From assembly GCA_946539855.1 (NCBI GenBank), contig CAMNHV010000008.1, positions 1-64,000 of the forward strand: 64,000 bases of DNA. Reading direction: 5' to 3'. This document shows, piece after piece, positions 1 through 8,439 of this stretch. This DNA is from CAG-791 sp002449595 (lineage in GTDB: Bacteria; Bacillota; Clostridia; Lachnospirales; Lachnospiraceae). The translations under genes were made by a program, and so were the position numbers. Under the pieces are notes generated by a model. It had not been told where the DNA came from and ran no database searches. It saw only the letters and a list, made by a program, of their open reading frames with translations. Numbering within the stretch: the first letter of the stretch is position 1; each line of letters opens with the position of its first letter.

Positions 1-491
1 CCCTCGTGGACGAGACCAAGGTCGACTACTGCAGGGAGATGATCCAGAAGGCCAAAGACCTGGGCAAGAACCTGCTCCTGCCCGTCGACGCAGTCATCAC
101 CTCCGAGTTCCCGGATCCCATCGATGCCGAGATCGCGACTGAGACCGTTGATGTCGACAAGATCCCCGCTGACAAGATGGGCATGGATATCGGTCCCAAG
201 ACCATCGAGCTCTTCGCAAATGCTGTCAAGTCCGCCAAGACTGTCGTCTGGAACGGACCCATGGGCGTTTTCGAGAATCCGATTCTTTCCAAGGGCACAA
301 AGGCAGTCGCACAGGCTATGGCTGACACCGATGCAACCACCATCATCGGCGGCGGCGACAGCGCAGCTGCAGCAAACCAGATGGGCTTCCATGACAAGAT
401 GAGCCACATCTCCACCGGCGGCGGCGCTTCCCTTGAGTTCCTTGAGGGCAAGGCTCTTCCGGGTGTCGTGGCTGCGGACGACAAAGACTGA
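1..491 (+). CDS. pgk: Phosphoglycerate kinase, C-terminal part (5' end outside window)
   Basis: Glycolytic enzyme that transfers phosphate from 1,3-bisphosphoglycerate to ADP in the cytoplasm. Only the C-terminal ~163 residues are present; the frame is open to the window edge, and the GTG at 6 is an internal valine, not a start. Visible family motifs are the nucleotide-domain GPMGVFE, the GGGDSAAA loop and HISTGGGASLE near the end. It ends TGA-TAA. tpiA follows after 72 nt, the usual gap-pgk-tpiA order, with a GC-rich hairpin in the gap. Confidence 0.97.
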   Translation, partial: LVDETKVDYCREMIQKAKDLGKNLLLPVDAVITSEFPDPIDAEIATETVDVDKIPADKMGMDIGPKTIELFANAVKSAKTVVWNGPMGVFENPILSKGTKAVAQAMADTDATTIIGGGDSAAAANQMGFHDKMSHISTGGGASLEFLEGKALPGVVAADDKD

Positions 492-506
492 TAAAAATTA
501 AAACGC

Positions 507-538
507 CTGCTCCCGCCCGCACAGCGCGGCGGGAGCAG
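507..538 (+). other. Intercistronic hairpin between pgk and tpiA
   Basis: Perfect 11-bp inverted repeat (CTGCTCCCGCC / GGCGGGAGCAG) with a 10-nt loop between the pgk stop and the tpiA ribosome binding site. No T-run follows, so it looks like an mRNA processing or stability element rather than a terminator. Function is inferred. Confidence 0.5.
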
Positions 539-563
539 ACCGCTTATGTAAAGGAGTAATAAA

Positions 564-1316
564 ATGGCAAGAAAAAAGATCATCGCCGGCAACTGGAAGA
601 TGAACATGACTCCCTCCGAGGCGAAGGCGCTCGTCGAGACGCTGGCTCCCCTCGTACAGAACGATGACGTGGACGTCGTTTACTGCGTTCCCGCGATCGA
701 CATCGTTCCGGTCGTCGAGGCTGTGAAGGGCTCTAACGTCGCTGTTGGCGCTGAGAACATGTACATCGAAGAGAAGGGTGCCTACACGGGCGAGATCTCC
801 CCGAACATGATCGTGGACGCCGGCGCGAAGTACGTCATCATCGGCCACTCCGAGAGAAGAGAATACTTCAAGGAAGACGATGCGTTCCTGAACAAGAAGG
901 TCCTGAAGGCTCTTGAGCACGGCCTGATCCCGATCCTCTGCTGCGGCGAGAGCCTTGAGCAGAGAGAGAGCGGCGTCACGCTTGACTGGATCCGTCTTCA
1001 GATCAAGTCCGACCTGCAGGGCGTTACCGCTGAGCAGGCTGCGGGCATCGTGATCGCGTACGAGCCCATCTGGGCGATCGGCACCGGCAAGACTGCTACC
1101 TCCGATCAGGCGGAAGAAGTCTGCAAGGCGATCCGCGACTGCATCGCTGAGATCTATGACACCGACACGGCTGAGAAGATCCGCATCCAGTACGGCGGCT
1201 CCATGAACGCCGGCAACTGCAAAGAGCTTCTTGCGAAGCCCGACATCGACGGCGGCCTCATCGGCGGCGCTGCGCTGAAGCCCGACTTTGGCCAGATCGT
1301 CAACTACAACAAGTAA
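564..1316 (+). CDS. tpiA: Triosephosphate isomerase
   Basis: Interconverts dihydroxyacetone phosphate and glyceraldehyde-3-phosphate in glycolysis. The 250-residue length is standard for the TIM-barrel family. It has the N-terminal GNWKMN with substrate-binding Lys12, catalytic His95 in IIGHSERRE, catalytic Glu167 in AYEPIWAIGTG and the C-terminal phosphate loops (YGGSMN, GGAALKP). The ATG has an AAAGGAG Shine-Dalgarno about 7 nt upstream. Codon use is strongly biased to C-ending codons, as expected of a highly expressed gene. Probably co-transcribed with pgk. Confidence 0.98.
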   Translation: MARKKIIAGNWKMNMTPSEAKALVETLAPLVQNDDVDVVYCVPAIDIVPVVEAVKGSNVAVGAENMYIEEKGAYTGEISPNMIVDAGAKYVIIGHSERREYFKEDDAFLNKKVLKALEHGLIPILCCGESLEQRESGVTLDWIRLQIKSDLQGVTAEQAAGIVIAYEPIWAIGTGKTATSDQAEEVCKAIRDCIAEIYDTDTAEKIRIQYGGSMNAGNCKELLAKPDIDGGLIGGAALKPDFGQIVNYNK

Positions 1317-1343
1317 TTTAAGGCTTTTTGTCTTGAGATGTAG

Positions 1344-1372
1344 AGTGCTGCCGGGATACCGGCAGCACTTTG
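1344..1372 (+). terminator. Hairpin after tpiA, probable terminator
   Basis: AGTGCTGCCGG / CCGGCAGCACT, an 11-bp perfect stem with a 4-nt loop, 27 nt after the tpiA stop. The T-run is short (TTG), so termination may be partial. Confidence 0.5.
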
Positions 1373-1430
1373 CGCGTAGCTTTGAACCATGCGCTTGTAA
1401 TATAGCGTACGTACATAGCTGGAAATAACT

Positions 1431-2516
1431 ATGGCCTGGAGAAGCAGAAGACTCCCGCAACTGAATACGGGCGACACGGAAGAGAGAGCGCAGTCCGGCG
1501 CACAGGAGACGGCGGCGGTCGGACCGGCATCTGACCAGACGCTGAAGCGGACGATGTCCGCGAGAGCGGTCCGCGCGCGGGCGCCGGAAGAGAGCGTCCA
1601 GGACCGGATCGAGCGTCTCTATCCGACCTTGTCGCGGTCCCAGAAGAGGATCGCCTCCTACGTGACGGAGCATTACGACAAGGCGATGGTCCAGACGGCG
1701 AAGCAGATCGCGAAGGCGACGAAGGTGAGCGAGTCGACGGTCGTCCGATTTGCGGCGCGGATCGGCTACAAGGGCTACCCTGAGTTTCAGGAAGCTCTGC
1801 AGCGCAGCGTCCGCAAGAGCCTGAACCCCGTCCGGAAGGTGACGGCGCGGTTCGGGAGCAGCTCCGACATGGAGATCCTGCAGTCCGTGATGACTGCGGA
1901 CATCGAGAACGTCAGGAACACGCTGGTCAATCTGGACGGCGAAGCCTTTACCAAGGCGGCGGACATGATCGAAGAAGCTGCGCACGTCTACATCGTGGGC
2001 TTCCGCAGCTGCGCCCCGCTTGCGCAGATCATGGCCTTTTACCTGAACCTTTTCCGCGGCGACGTGATCACGGTCACGGCCAGCGACGCGAGCGAGATGT
2101 TCGAGCAGATGATCCGCCTGAACGAAAAGGACGTGGTGATCGGGATCAGCTTTCCGAGATACTCCATGCGCACCCTCAAGGCACTGGAGTACGCGAATGA
2201 CCGGAACGCGCGCATCATCGCGATCACGGATGGCGTCCACTCGCCGATGAATCTCTACTCCTCCTGCAATCTCTTCGCGGACAGCCGGATGGTCTCGGTC
2301 GTCGATTCCCTCACGGCTCCGGTCTCCCTGATCAACGCCCTCGTCGTATCCCTCTGCGTGCGGCGGCACGCGGAACTGAGCGAGACGCTCGGCGCGCTGG
2401 AGCAGGCCTGGACCGGCTACCGGATGGAAGAGATCGACGAGATGAATTACATCACGGACCGCGAGGTCAGCGATGAGAAGCTCTGGCGGGCGAAAGATCC
2501 GGAGGCGTCGTCATGA
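1431..2516 (+). CDS. MurR/RpiR-family transcriptional regulator
   Basis: Predicted cytoplasmic repressor/activator of the RpiR family, whose members bind phosphosugars. The product is 361 residues. An N-terminal helix-turn-helix of RpiR type lies at about residues 60-130 (SRSQKRIASYV, then KATKVSESTVVRFAARIGYKG), followed by a SIS sugar-isomerase-like domain at about 165-320 (VYIVGFRSCAPLAQ, VIGISFPRYS). The first ~50 residues are a hydrophilic extension not usual in the family; an in-frame ATG at 1554 would remove most of it, and neither start has a strong Shine-Dalgarno. It overlaps the next gene by 4 nt (ATGA). No sugar operon is adjacent, so the effector cannot be guessed. Confidence 0.88.
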   Translation: MAWRSRRLPQLNTGDTEERAQSGAQETAAVGPASDQTLKRTMSARAVRARAPEESVQDRIERLYPTLSRSQKRIASYVTEHYDKAMVQTAKQIAKATKVSESTVVRFAARIGYKGYPEFQEALQRSVRKSLNPVRKVTARFGSSSDMEILQSVMTADIENVRNTLVNLDGEAFTKAADMIEEAAHVYIVGFRSCAPLAQIMAFYLNLFRGDVITVTASDASEMFEQMIRLNEKDVVIGISFPRYSMRTLKALEYANDRNARIIAITDGVHSPMNLYSSCNLFADSRMVSVVDSLTAPVSLINALVVSLCVRRHAELSETLGALEQAWTGYRMEEIDEMNYITDREVSDEKLWRAKDPEASS

Positions 2517-3847
2517 GCAAGGTCGTCATCATCGGCGCCGGCGCGGCGGGACTCATGGCAGCCTGCGCGGCACTCACGCAGGGACATGAAGTCCTCGTTG
2601 TCGAGAAGAACGAGAAGGCCGGCAAGAAGATCTATATTACGGGAAAAGGACGGTGCAACCTGACGAGCGCCTGTGAGACGGCGGAGTTTTTCGGGCATGT
2701 GGTCACGAACCCGCGCTTCCTCTACAGCGCGGTGTACGGGTTCGACAACACGCAGGTGATGCAGTTCTTTGAGGAGAACGGCTGCCCGCTCAAGATCGAG
2801 CGCGGAGATAGAGTGTTCCCGGTCTCCGACCACGCGTCGGACGTGACGGACACCCTCGTTCGCTTCATTCGCAGGAACGGTGGGAAGATCCTTTTCCATA
2901 CAGAAATAAAATCTCTGATCATCCGGGACGGCAGGGCCGCCGGCGTGCGCTGCGCGGACGGAAAGAGCATCTCCGCGGACGCCGTCATCGTCTGCACGGG
3001 AGGCAGGTCCTATCCGACGACGGGATCGACGGGCGACGGCTGGCGGTTTGCGAAGGAAGCCGGGCACACGGTGCGCGAGGCGAGACCTTCCCTGGTGCCG
3101 CTCGTCACGAAGGAGGACTGGTGCCGGCAGCTGCAGGGGCTGGCCCTGAAGAACGTCGCGCTCACGGTGAAACCGACGGAGAGCGATAAAGCGCAGGAGA
3201 TTGATTCCGGCGAAGCTTCCGCGGACAGCGGCAAGGATGCGGCCACTGGTTCCGGCAAAGGCCGCGGAAAAGGAAAGAAAAAGAAGAAGGGACCTGTCTA
3301 CGACGGGTTCGGGGAGATGCTTTTCACGCACTTCGGCGTGAGCGGCCCGCTCGTCCTTACAGCGTCCTGCAGTATGGACTTCGCGGAGTATCCCAAGGGA
3401 TTTGACCTGACGCTGGATTTGAAGCCGGCGCTGACGAAGGAGCAGCTCGCGCTCCGGATCAAGAGGGAGATCGAGGCGTCGCCGCTGCGGCAGCTGCCGG
3501 GGCTCATGCGCAGGCTCTTTCCCGCACGGCTCAGCGAGATCATGGTGCAGCTCTCGAGACTGGATCCGGCGCGGACCGGAAGGAGCCTCACGGAGCAGGA
3601 GATCTCCGCGCTGTGTGACCTCACGAAGTGTGTCGTGATCCACGCGGTCTCGGCACGCGGGTTTGCGGAAGCAATCGTCTCTTCCGGCGGCGTGGAGCCG
3701 AAGGAGATCGATCCCTCCACGATGGAGTCCAGGCTGGTTCCGGGACTTTACTTTGCGGGAGAGGTGATCGACGTGGACGCCGTGACCGGCGGGTTCAATT
3801 TGCAGATCGCATGGTCCACCGGGCATCTGGCAGGGTCGAGCATATAG
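2513..3847 (+). CDS. BaiN/HI0933-family FAD-dependent oxidoreductase
   Basis: Flavoprotein of the BaiN / HI0933 (YhiN-like) family, 444 residues. The N-terminal dinucleotide-binding motif GAGAAGLMAA (residues 8-17), the family signature GKGRCNLT, GGRSYPTTGSTGDG (163-176) and C-terminal GLYFAGEVIDVDAVTGGFNLQ are all present. The substrate of this family is generally unknown; BaiN proper acts on bile acid intermediates, but membership alone does not show that. An insertion at about residues 221-263, rich in Ser, Gly and Lys and ending in five lysines, interrupts the otherwise normal fold. Translationally coupled to the RpiR gene by a 4-nt overlap and followed closely by ispH. Confidence 0.9.
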   Translation: MSKVVIIGAGAAGLMAACAALTQGHEVLVVEKNEKAGKKIYITGKGRCNLTSACETAEFFGHVVTNPRFLYSAVYGFDNTQVMQFFEENGCPLKIERGDRVFPVSDHASDVTDTLVRFIRRNGGKILFHTEIKSLIIRDGRAAGVRCADGKSISADAVIVCTGGRSYPTTGSTGDGWRFAKEAGHTVREARPSLVPLVTKEDWCRQLQGLALKNVALTVKPTESDKAQEIDSGEASADSGKDAATGSGKGRGKGKKKKKGPVYDGFGEMLFTHFGVSGPLVLTASCSMDFAEYPKGFDLTLDLKPALTKEQLALRIKREIEASPLRQLPGLMRRLFPARLSEIMVQLSRLDPARTGRSLTEQEISALCDLTKCVVIHAVSARGFAEAIVSSGGVEPKEIDPSTMESRLVPGLYFAGEVIDVDAVTGGFNLQIAWSTGHLAGSSI

Positions 3848-3864
3848 AAAGAGGAGTTATATAA

Positions 3865-4710
3865 ATGGTAAAAGTGATCACAGCGGAAAACGCAGGATTC
3901 TGCTTCGGCGTGAAGCGGGCGGTCGAGACCGTCTACGAGGAGGCAAAGAAGCAGCAGCCCGTGTACACCTTCGGGCCGATCATCCACAATGACGTGGTCG
4001 TGCGGGACCTCGAGAAGAAGGGCGTGCGCGTCATCCACTCGGTGGAGGAGGCGGCGAAGCTCACGTCCGGGACGGTGATCATCCGGTCGCACGGCGTCTC
4101 GAAGGAGACGCTGGAGGCGCTGAAGGCCAATACCGCCATTCATGTGGTCGACGCGACCTGTCCTTTTGTCCAGAGGATCCACGACGTGATCGCGGAGCAG
4201 AGCGCCGCGGGACGGAAGATCGTCATCATCGGGAACAAGGGACACGCCGAGGTCGAGGGGCACATCGGATGGTCGTCGAGGGGCGCCGAGGTCATCGAGA
4301 CGGAAGAGGAAGCGAGAGCGTTTACGTGCGCTCCGGAAGAGCCTTTATGCGTAGTCGCTCAGACCACTTTTAATGCTAAAAAGTTTGAAGAACTCGTTGC
4401 CATTTTAAATGAAAGAGGATACAATAAGTACGTTATGAATACTATCTGTAATGCTACCAGTATCCGTCAAGAGGAGGCACGGCGCATCGCCTCCGCGGTA
4501 GACATTATGATAGTGATAGGTGGTAAAAACAGTTCTAACTCTGCTAAGCTTTTCGACATTTGCAGTAAGGAGTGTGACAACACCTTCTTCATAGAAACGC
4601 GGGAGGACCTGGAACTGCACTTGACCGGCAGTGAGACGGTAGGTATCACCGCGGGGGCATCGACCCCAAACATTATTATTGAGGAGGTTCAAAGTTATGT
4701 CAGAACTTGA
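3865..4710 (+). CDS. ispH: 4-hydroxy-3-methylbut-2-enyl diphosphate reductase
   Basis: Last enzyme of the MEP isoprenoid pathway; a [4Fe-4S] protein that reduces HMBPP to IPP and DMAPP. The 281 residues carry the three cluster cysteines: Cys13 in AGFCFGV, the one in DATCPFV and the one in NTICNAT. In many Clostridia IspH is fused to, or directly followed by, ribosomal protein S1; here the frames overlap by 14 nt (4697-4710), so they are separate but coupled. From about 4340 to 4610 the codons turn abruptly AT-rich (TTA, AAT, AAA, GCT, AGT) compared with the GC-rich 5' half, although the protein stays intact. Confidence 0.95.
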   Translation: MVKVITAENAGFCFGVKRAVETVYEEAKKQQPVYTFGPIIHNDVVVRDLEKKGVRVIHSVEEAAKLTSGTVIIRSHGVSKETLEALKANTAIHVVDATCPFVQRIHDVIAEQSAAGRKIVIIGNKGHAEVEGHIGWSSRGAEVIETEEEARAFTCAPEEPLCVVAQTTFNAKKFEELVAILNERGYNKYVMNTICNATSIRQEEARRIASAVDIMIVIGGKNSSNSAKLFDICSKECDNTFFIETREDLELHLTGSETVGITAGASTPNIIIEEVQSYVRT

Positions 4711-5878
4711 ACAGACATTTGAACAAATGTTGAACGAATCGTTCAAGACAATTCACACAGGGGAGGTTGCAGAGGGAACTGTCATCGATGTTAAGCCCGA
4801 CATGGCGATCCTTAACATCGGCTACAAGTCAGACGGTATTCTTACGCGCAATGAATACACGAATGATAATTCCGTAGACCTGACCCAGGTTCTCGAAGTG
4901 GGTCAGACTCTCGAAGTCAAGGTCCTGAAAGTCAATGACGGTGACGGCCAGGTTGTCCTTTCCTACAAGCGCCTTGCGGCTGAGCGCGGCAGCAAGCGCA
5001 TCGAAGAAGCTTACAACAACAAGGAAGTCCTGAAGGCGAAAGTCACGCAGGTTCTTTCCGGCGGCCTGAGCGTTGTCGTGGAAGAAGCGCGCGTGTTCAT
5101 TCCTGCGAGCCTGGTTTCCGACACGTACGTCAAGGATCTGAGCAAGTATCTCGGTGAAGAGATCGAGTTCGTCATCATTGAGTACAATCCGCACAGGCGC
5201 AGATATATCGGCGACCGCAAGCAGCTGCTGCTCGCGAAGAGAGCCGAGCTCCAGAAGGAACTGTTCGAGCGCATCAAGGTCGGTGACATCGTTGACGGTA
5301 CCGTCAAGAACATCACTGATTTCGGCGCGTTCATCGACCTCGGCGGCGTAGACGGCCTGCTGCACATCTCTGAGATGAGCTGGGGCCGTGTCGAGAATCC
5401 GAAGAAGGTCTTCAAGGTTGGCGAAGAACTCAAGGTCATGATCAAGGATATCCAGGATACCAAGATCGCCCTGTCCCTGAAGTTCCCGGAGAACAACCCT
5501 TGGATCGGCGCGGAAGAGAAGTACGCAGTCGGCAACATCGTCACCGGCAGAGTCGCAAGAATGACTGACTTCGGCGCATTCGTCGAACTCGAGACCGGCA
5601 TCGACGCACTGCTGCACGTCTCCCAGATCTCCAGAGAGCATGTTGAGAAGCCTTCGGACGTTCTCCATGTCGGCGATGAAGTCAGGGCGAAGATCGTTGA
5701 TTTCAATCCTGACAACAACAAGATCAGCCTGAGTGTCAAGGCAATCGCGATCGACGAGGAGAGAGCGAGACAGGCAGCGGAGAGAGAAGCCGCGAACGCG
5801 GACGTCGTCTCCGTCGACATCGACGCACTCGTTGCACAGGCGAAGGCAGCAGAAGCTGCAGCGTCCGACGAGGAGTAA
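4697..5878 (+). CDS. rpsA: 30S ribosomal protein S1 (four S1 domains)
   Basis: RNA-binding S1 protein of the Gram-positive type, 393 residues. Four consecutive S1/OB domains can be followed; the last two carry the classical FGAF(I/V) and GLLHISEMSWG / ALLHVSQISREH motifs. The reading frame extends back to a TTG at 4679, but the ATG at 4697 is chosen because GAGGAGG lies 9 nt upstream, inside the end of ispH. The C-terminus is acidic and alanine-rich. A strong terminator follows 28 nt after the stop, closing the ispH-rpsA unit. Confidence 0.95.
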   Translation: MSELEQTFEQMLNESFKTIHTGEVAEGTVIDVKPDMAILNIGYKSDGILTRNEYTNDNSVDLTQVLEVGQTLEVKVLKVNDGDGQVVLSYKRLAAERGSKRIEEAYNNKEVLKAKVTQVLSGGLSVVVEEARVFIPASLVSDTYVKDLSKYLGEEIEFVIIEYNPHRRRYIGDRKQLLLAKRAELQKELFERIKVGDIVDGTVKNITDFGAFIDLGGVDGLLHISEMSWGRVENPKKVFKVGEELKVMIKDIQDTKIALSLKFPENNPWIGAEEKYAVGNIVTGRVARMTDFGAFVELETGIDALLHVSQISREHVEKPSDVLHVGDEVRAKIVDFNPDNNKISLSVKAIAIDEERARQAAEREAANADVVSVDIDALVAQAKAAEAAASDEE

Positions 5879-5905
5879 TCTTTCATTCGAATAGCTAAGA
5901 AATTA

Positions 5906-5942
5906 AGCCCCGCGGCTTGCGCCGCGGGGCTGATTTTTTTTA
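5906..5942 (+). terminator. Rho-independent terminator after rpsA
   Basis: AGCCCCGCGGC / GCCGCGGGGCT stem of 11 bp with a TTGC loop, followed by TGATTTTTTTT. Textbook intrinsic terminator between converging genes. Confidence 0.95.
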
Positions 5943-7031
5943 TTTCCCGTTTTTCAAAATCCTTCTAAAGAGATAATCAGCGTAGCTGCAGAAGAAATCC
6001 CGATCTCTCTTCATCTCATCCGTGAGTTCGAAGAAAAGCTCCGGATCCTGATATTCCCTGCGGAAATAGGGCGACTTGAAGTCGGACCACTGCGGCAGAT
6101 ATAAGGACCTTTTCCTGGTGTAGCAGGTCTGTGCCGTCGCCTGCACGCGGTGGGAGGCGTCGGCGAAGGAGGCGATGGATTTGTGCATCGCGCAGTCCTC
6201 CTCCGGTAGGTAGTAATAGTCCTTGTACCCGGCGTAGAAGTACTTCATCTCCTCGCGGTAGACCGGAATGCGCAGGAGGCCCTCCGCGCCGGTCTGGGAG
6301 AGAAACACGTGATCGTACGAGCCGGTGATCATGACGGGGATCGCCTTGTCGGAGCGGAAGTGGAGCAGCAGCTCCTCCTTCTCATCTCCGAGGTACCCGC
6401 GGTAGCTGTGCGCCTCCGCCTTGTAGACGTGGAGCTTCGCCTCGGGAAGATCGTGGAATGAGAGCACCGGCGTGAGAGAGATCAGCCCTCTGACGTCCTC
6501 GGCGTTGTGCGTGAGCAGCATCGACAGCGCGTCCGGATCCGGCTTCTCCACATAGCTGCGGTAGACGCCGATCAGGCTGCCGCCGTCCGTGTCGTCTGTC
6601 CTTCCGGTGCCGAAGAGCGACTCGACCGCCTGCTGGCTGCAGTTGGGAAGGCCGATGAGATCGCGGTAAGGCGTGACCTCCTTGCGGAGATCGATCGAAT
6701 TCATGCGCGGGAGCTGCCCCGTGAGGCCGTGGAGTTCCATCCTTTTCAGCAGAAAAGGAATGTCAAACCGATCGCCGTTGTAGTGGATCAGCGTTTTTCT
6801 TCCGGAGATATATAAAAGGAAGGAAGAGATGATCTCCTTTTCCTCGCGGCCGGTATTGTCGAACCACTGCGTGAGCGTCCAGCTCCCCGCGTCGTGCAGC
6901 GCGCAGCCGATCAGATAGATCTGGTTCCTCGCAGAGGAGAGCCCTGTAGTTTCGATGTCGAAATAGACGACGTCTGCCAGCGAAGCCAGGGAAGGCTCGC
7001 TGTGTTCCAGTGTCTGGGTGATGATTTTCAT
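5940..7031 (-). CDS. YprB-like ribonuclease-H-fold (3'-5' exonuclease-like) protein
   Basis: 363 residues; RNase H-like exonuclease fold of the YprB type (DEDD superfamily). Acidic motifs are visible in order: DIETTG near the N-terminus, YNGDRFDIPFL in the middle and HNAEDVRGL later, matching the metal-binding Asp/Glu pattern. The frame is open upstream for another 112 codons, but those overlap rnfC; the ATG at 7031 (MKIITQTLEH) matches where the fold begins. The C-terminal ~130 residues are unassigned. It is transcribed toward rpsA and diverges from rnfC across 46 bp. Its substrate is unknown. Confidence 0.8.
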   Translation of the reverse strand: MKIITQTLEHSEPSLASLADVVYFDIETTGLSSARNQIYLIGCALHDAGSWTLTQWFDNTGREEKEIISSFLLYISGRKTLIHYNGDRFDIPFLLKRMELHGLTGQLPRMNSIDLRKEVTPYRDLIGLPNCSQQAVESLFGTGRTDDTDGGSLIGVYRSYVEKPDPDALSMLLTHNAEDVRGLISLTPVLSFHDLPEAKLHVYKAEAHSYRGYLGDEKEELLLHFRSDKAIPVMITGSYDHVFLSQTGAEGLLRIPVYREEMKYFYAGYKDYYYLPEEDCAMHKSIASFADASHRVQATAQTCYTRKRSLYLPQWSDFKSPYFRREYQDPELFFELTDEMKRDRDFFCSYADYLFRRILKNGK

Positions 7032-7064
7032 AAGCTGAATATACCACAACCACGCAAAAGATGT

Positions 7065-7070
7065 TAAAAT
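7065..7070 (+). promoter_or_regulatory. Possible -10 element giving a leaderless rnfC transcript
   Basis: TAAAAT ends 7 nt before the rnfC ATG and no Shine-Dalgarno is visible, so transcription may start at or next to the start codon. No good -35 is seen. Confidence 0.3.
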
Positions 7071-7077
7071 CTTTCGT

Positions 7078-8439
7078 ATGGCTAAACTGACATTTCCGGG
7101 CGGCATCCAGCTGAATGGCGAAAAACAGCTGACGAAAGATGCCCCCTTTATCAATCTGTTTCCGGAAGGGGAGCTCGTTTTCCCGCTCTCCCAGCACATC
7201 GGGGAACCGGCGGTTCCTGTTGTGAAGGAGGGAGACTTCGTGCGCATGGGGCAGGTCATCGCCCGCGCGGACGGGCGTCTCTCCGCGCCGATCCACGCCC
7301 CGGTCTCCGGACAGATCACCGCCGTGGAAGACCGGCTCACCGCCGACGGCACGCAGGCGAGGTCCATCGTGCTGGAGAACGACGGGCTGTATCTCGAGAT
7401 CCCGTATCCGCCGAACCGCCATATCTACAGCCTCCGCAGGGAGGAGATCCTCGCGGGGATCCGCAGCGCCGGCATCACCGGCCTCGGCGGCGCTTCGCTG
7501 CCGTCCGCGGTCAAGATCGAGGAGGCGGACCCGGAGAGCGTGGATTTCTGCATCGCCAACTGCATGGAGAGCGAACCCTATCTGACGGCCGGCTACCGCA
7601 GGCTTGTTGAGTCACCCTGGAAGGTGATCAACGGGCTTCGGATCGTCCTGCGCATGTTCCCGAAGGCGCGCGGCGTGATCGCGCTTCCCTCAGGATATGC
7701 CGACTGCGCGGCGCAGCTGCGCGAGCTGACGGCCCAGATGCCGCACGTCCAGGTGCGCGTCCTGCCGGACAAGTACCCGCAGGGAGCGGAGCGTCAGCTG
7801 ATCTACGCGATCACCGGGCGGACGCTGAACCGCACGATGCTCCCGCACGACATCGGCTGCATCGTCTACAACCTGGATACCCTGGTCGCGATCAACCAGG
7901 CCTGCATCACGAACGAACCCCTGATGACGAGGACCCTGACGCTGTCCGGACGGGCGGCGGAGGCACCGGGCAATTACCGCGTGCGGCTCGGGATGAGCTG
8001 CCGGGAATTCCTGGAGCAGGCCGGCGGCCTGAAGGAAGGATATACGGAAGAGGACGTTCTCTTCCTCGACGGGGGACCGATGATGGGGCGGCCTTACGCC
8101 TCCCTCGACGTCCCGGTCACCAAGCTCACGAGAGGCCTGATCTGCATCCCGCGGCACGAGCTCCCGTCCGTGAGGACGAGCGCCTGCATCCGCTGCGGCA
8201 GATGCGCGGGCGTGTGCCCGAACAGGCTCACGCCGTTCCGGCTCCTCAGAGATCTGGAAAAGGAAAAGGATGACAGGTTCATCGCGCACGGCGGCCTGGA
8301 GTGCAGCGGATGCGGCGCCTGCACCTATATCTGTCCCGCAGGATTAAGCCTGTCCGACCGCATCGACGAATACAGGGAGCAGCTCCTGAAAGATCCGGAG
8401 AAGACCGGAGACTACGCCCGGAGGTACATCCGCAGATGA
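7078..8439 (+). CDS. rnfC: RnfC-like electron transport complex subunit
   Basis: Peripheral NADH/ferredoxin-side subunit of Rnf-type (Na+ or H+ pumping) ferredoxin:NAD+ oxidoreductases, 453 residues. N-terminal barrel-sandwich region (FPGGIQLNG, HAPVSGQI), nucleotide/FMN region (GLGGASLPSAVK, ESEPYLTAGYR, YPQGAERQLIYAITGR), then two 4Fe-4S motifs: Cys370, 373, 376, 380 and Cys409, 412, 415, 419. Some usually conserved positions differ, for example GGASLP where GGATFP is typical and ESEPY where ECEPY is typical, so this may be a paralogue of the main RnfC. It overlaps rnfD by 4 nt (ATGA). No rnfG, E, A or B follows. Confidence 0.87.
   Translation: MAKLTFPGGIQLNGEKQLTKDAPFINLFPEGELVFPLSQHIGEPAVPVVKEGDFVRMGQVIARADGRLSAPIHAPVSGQITAVEDRLTADGTQARSIVLENDGLYLEIPYPPNRHIYSLRREEILAGIRSAGITGLGGASLPSAVKIEEADPESVDFCIANCMESEPYLTAGYRRLVESPWKVINGLRIVLRMFPKARGVIALPSGYADCAAQLRELTAQMPHVQVRVLPDKYPQGAERQLIYAITGRTLNRTMLPHDIGCIVYNLDTLVAINQACITNEPLMTRTLTLSGRAAEAPGNYRVRLGMSCREFLEQAGGLKEGYTEEDVLFLDGGPMMGRPYASLDVPVTKLTRGLICIPRHELPSVRTSACIRCGRCAGVCPNRLTPFRLLRDLEKEKDDRFIAHGGLECSGCGACTYICPAGLSLSDRIDEYREQLLKDPEKTGDYARRYIRR

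Noticed and set aside
498..2369. Long minus-strand frame across tpiA and the RpiR gene
   Set aside because: Composition (Arg/Asp/His/Leu-rich, no motifs) is that of a shadow frame; similar long shadows occur opposite pheT, obgE, pbp2 and gltX.
4679..4696. Upstream TTG start for rpsA
   Set aside because: It would overlap its own Shine-Dalgarno; the ATG at 4697 has GAGGAGG at correct distance.
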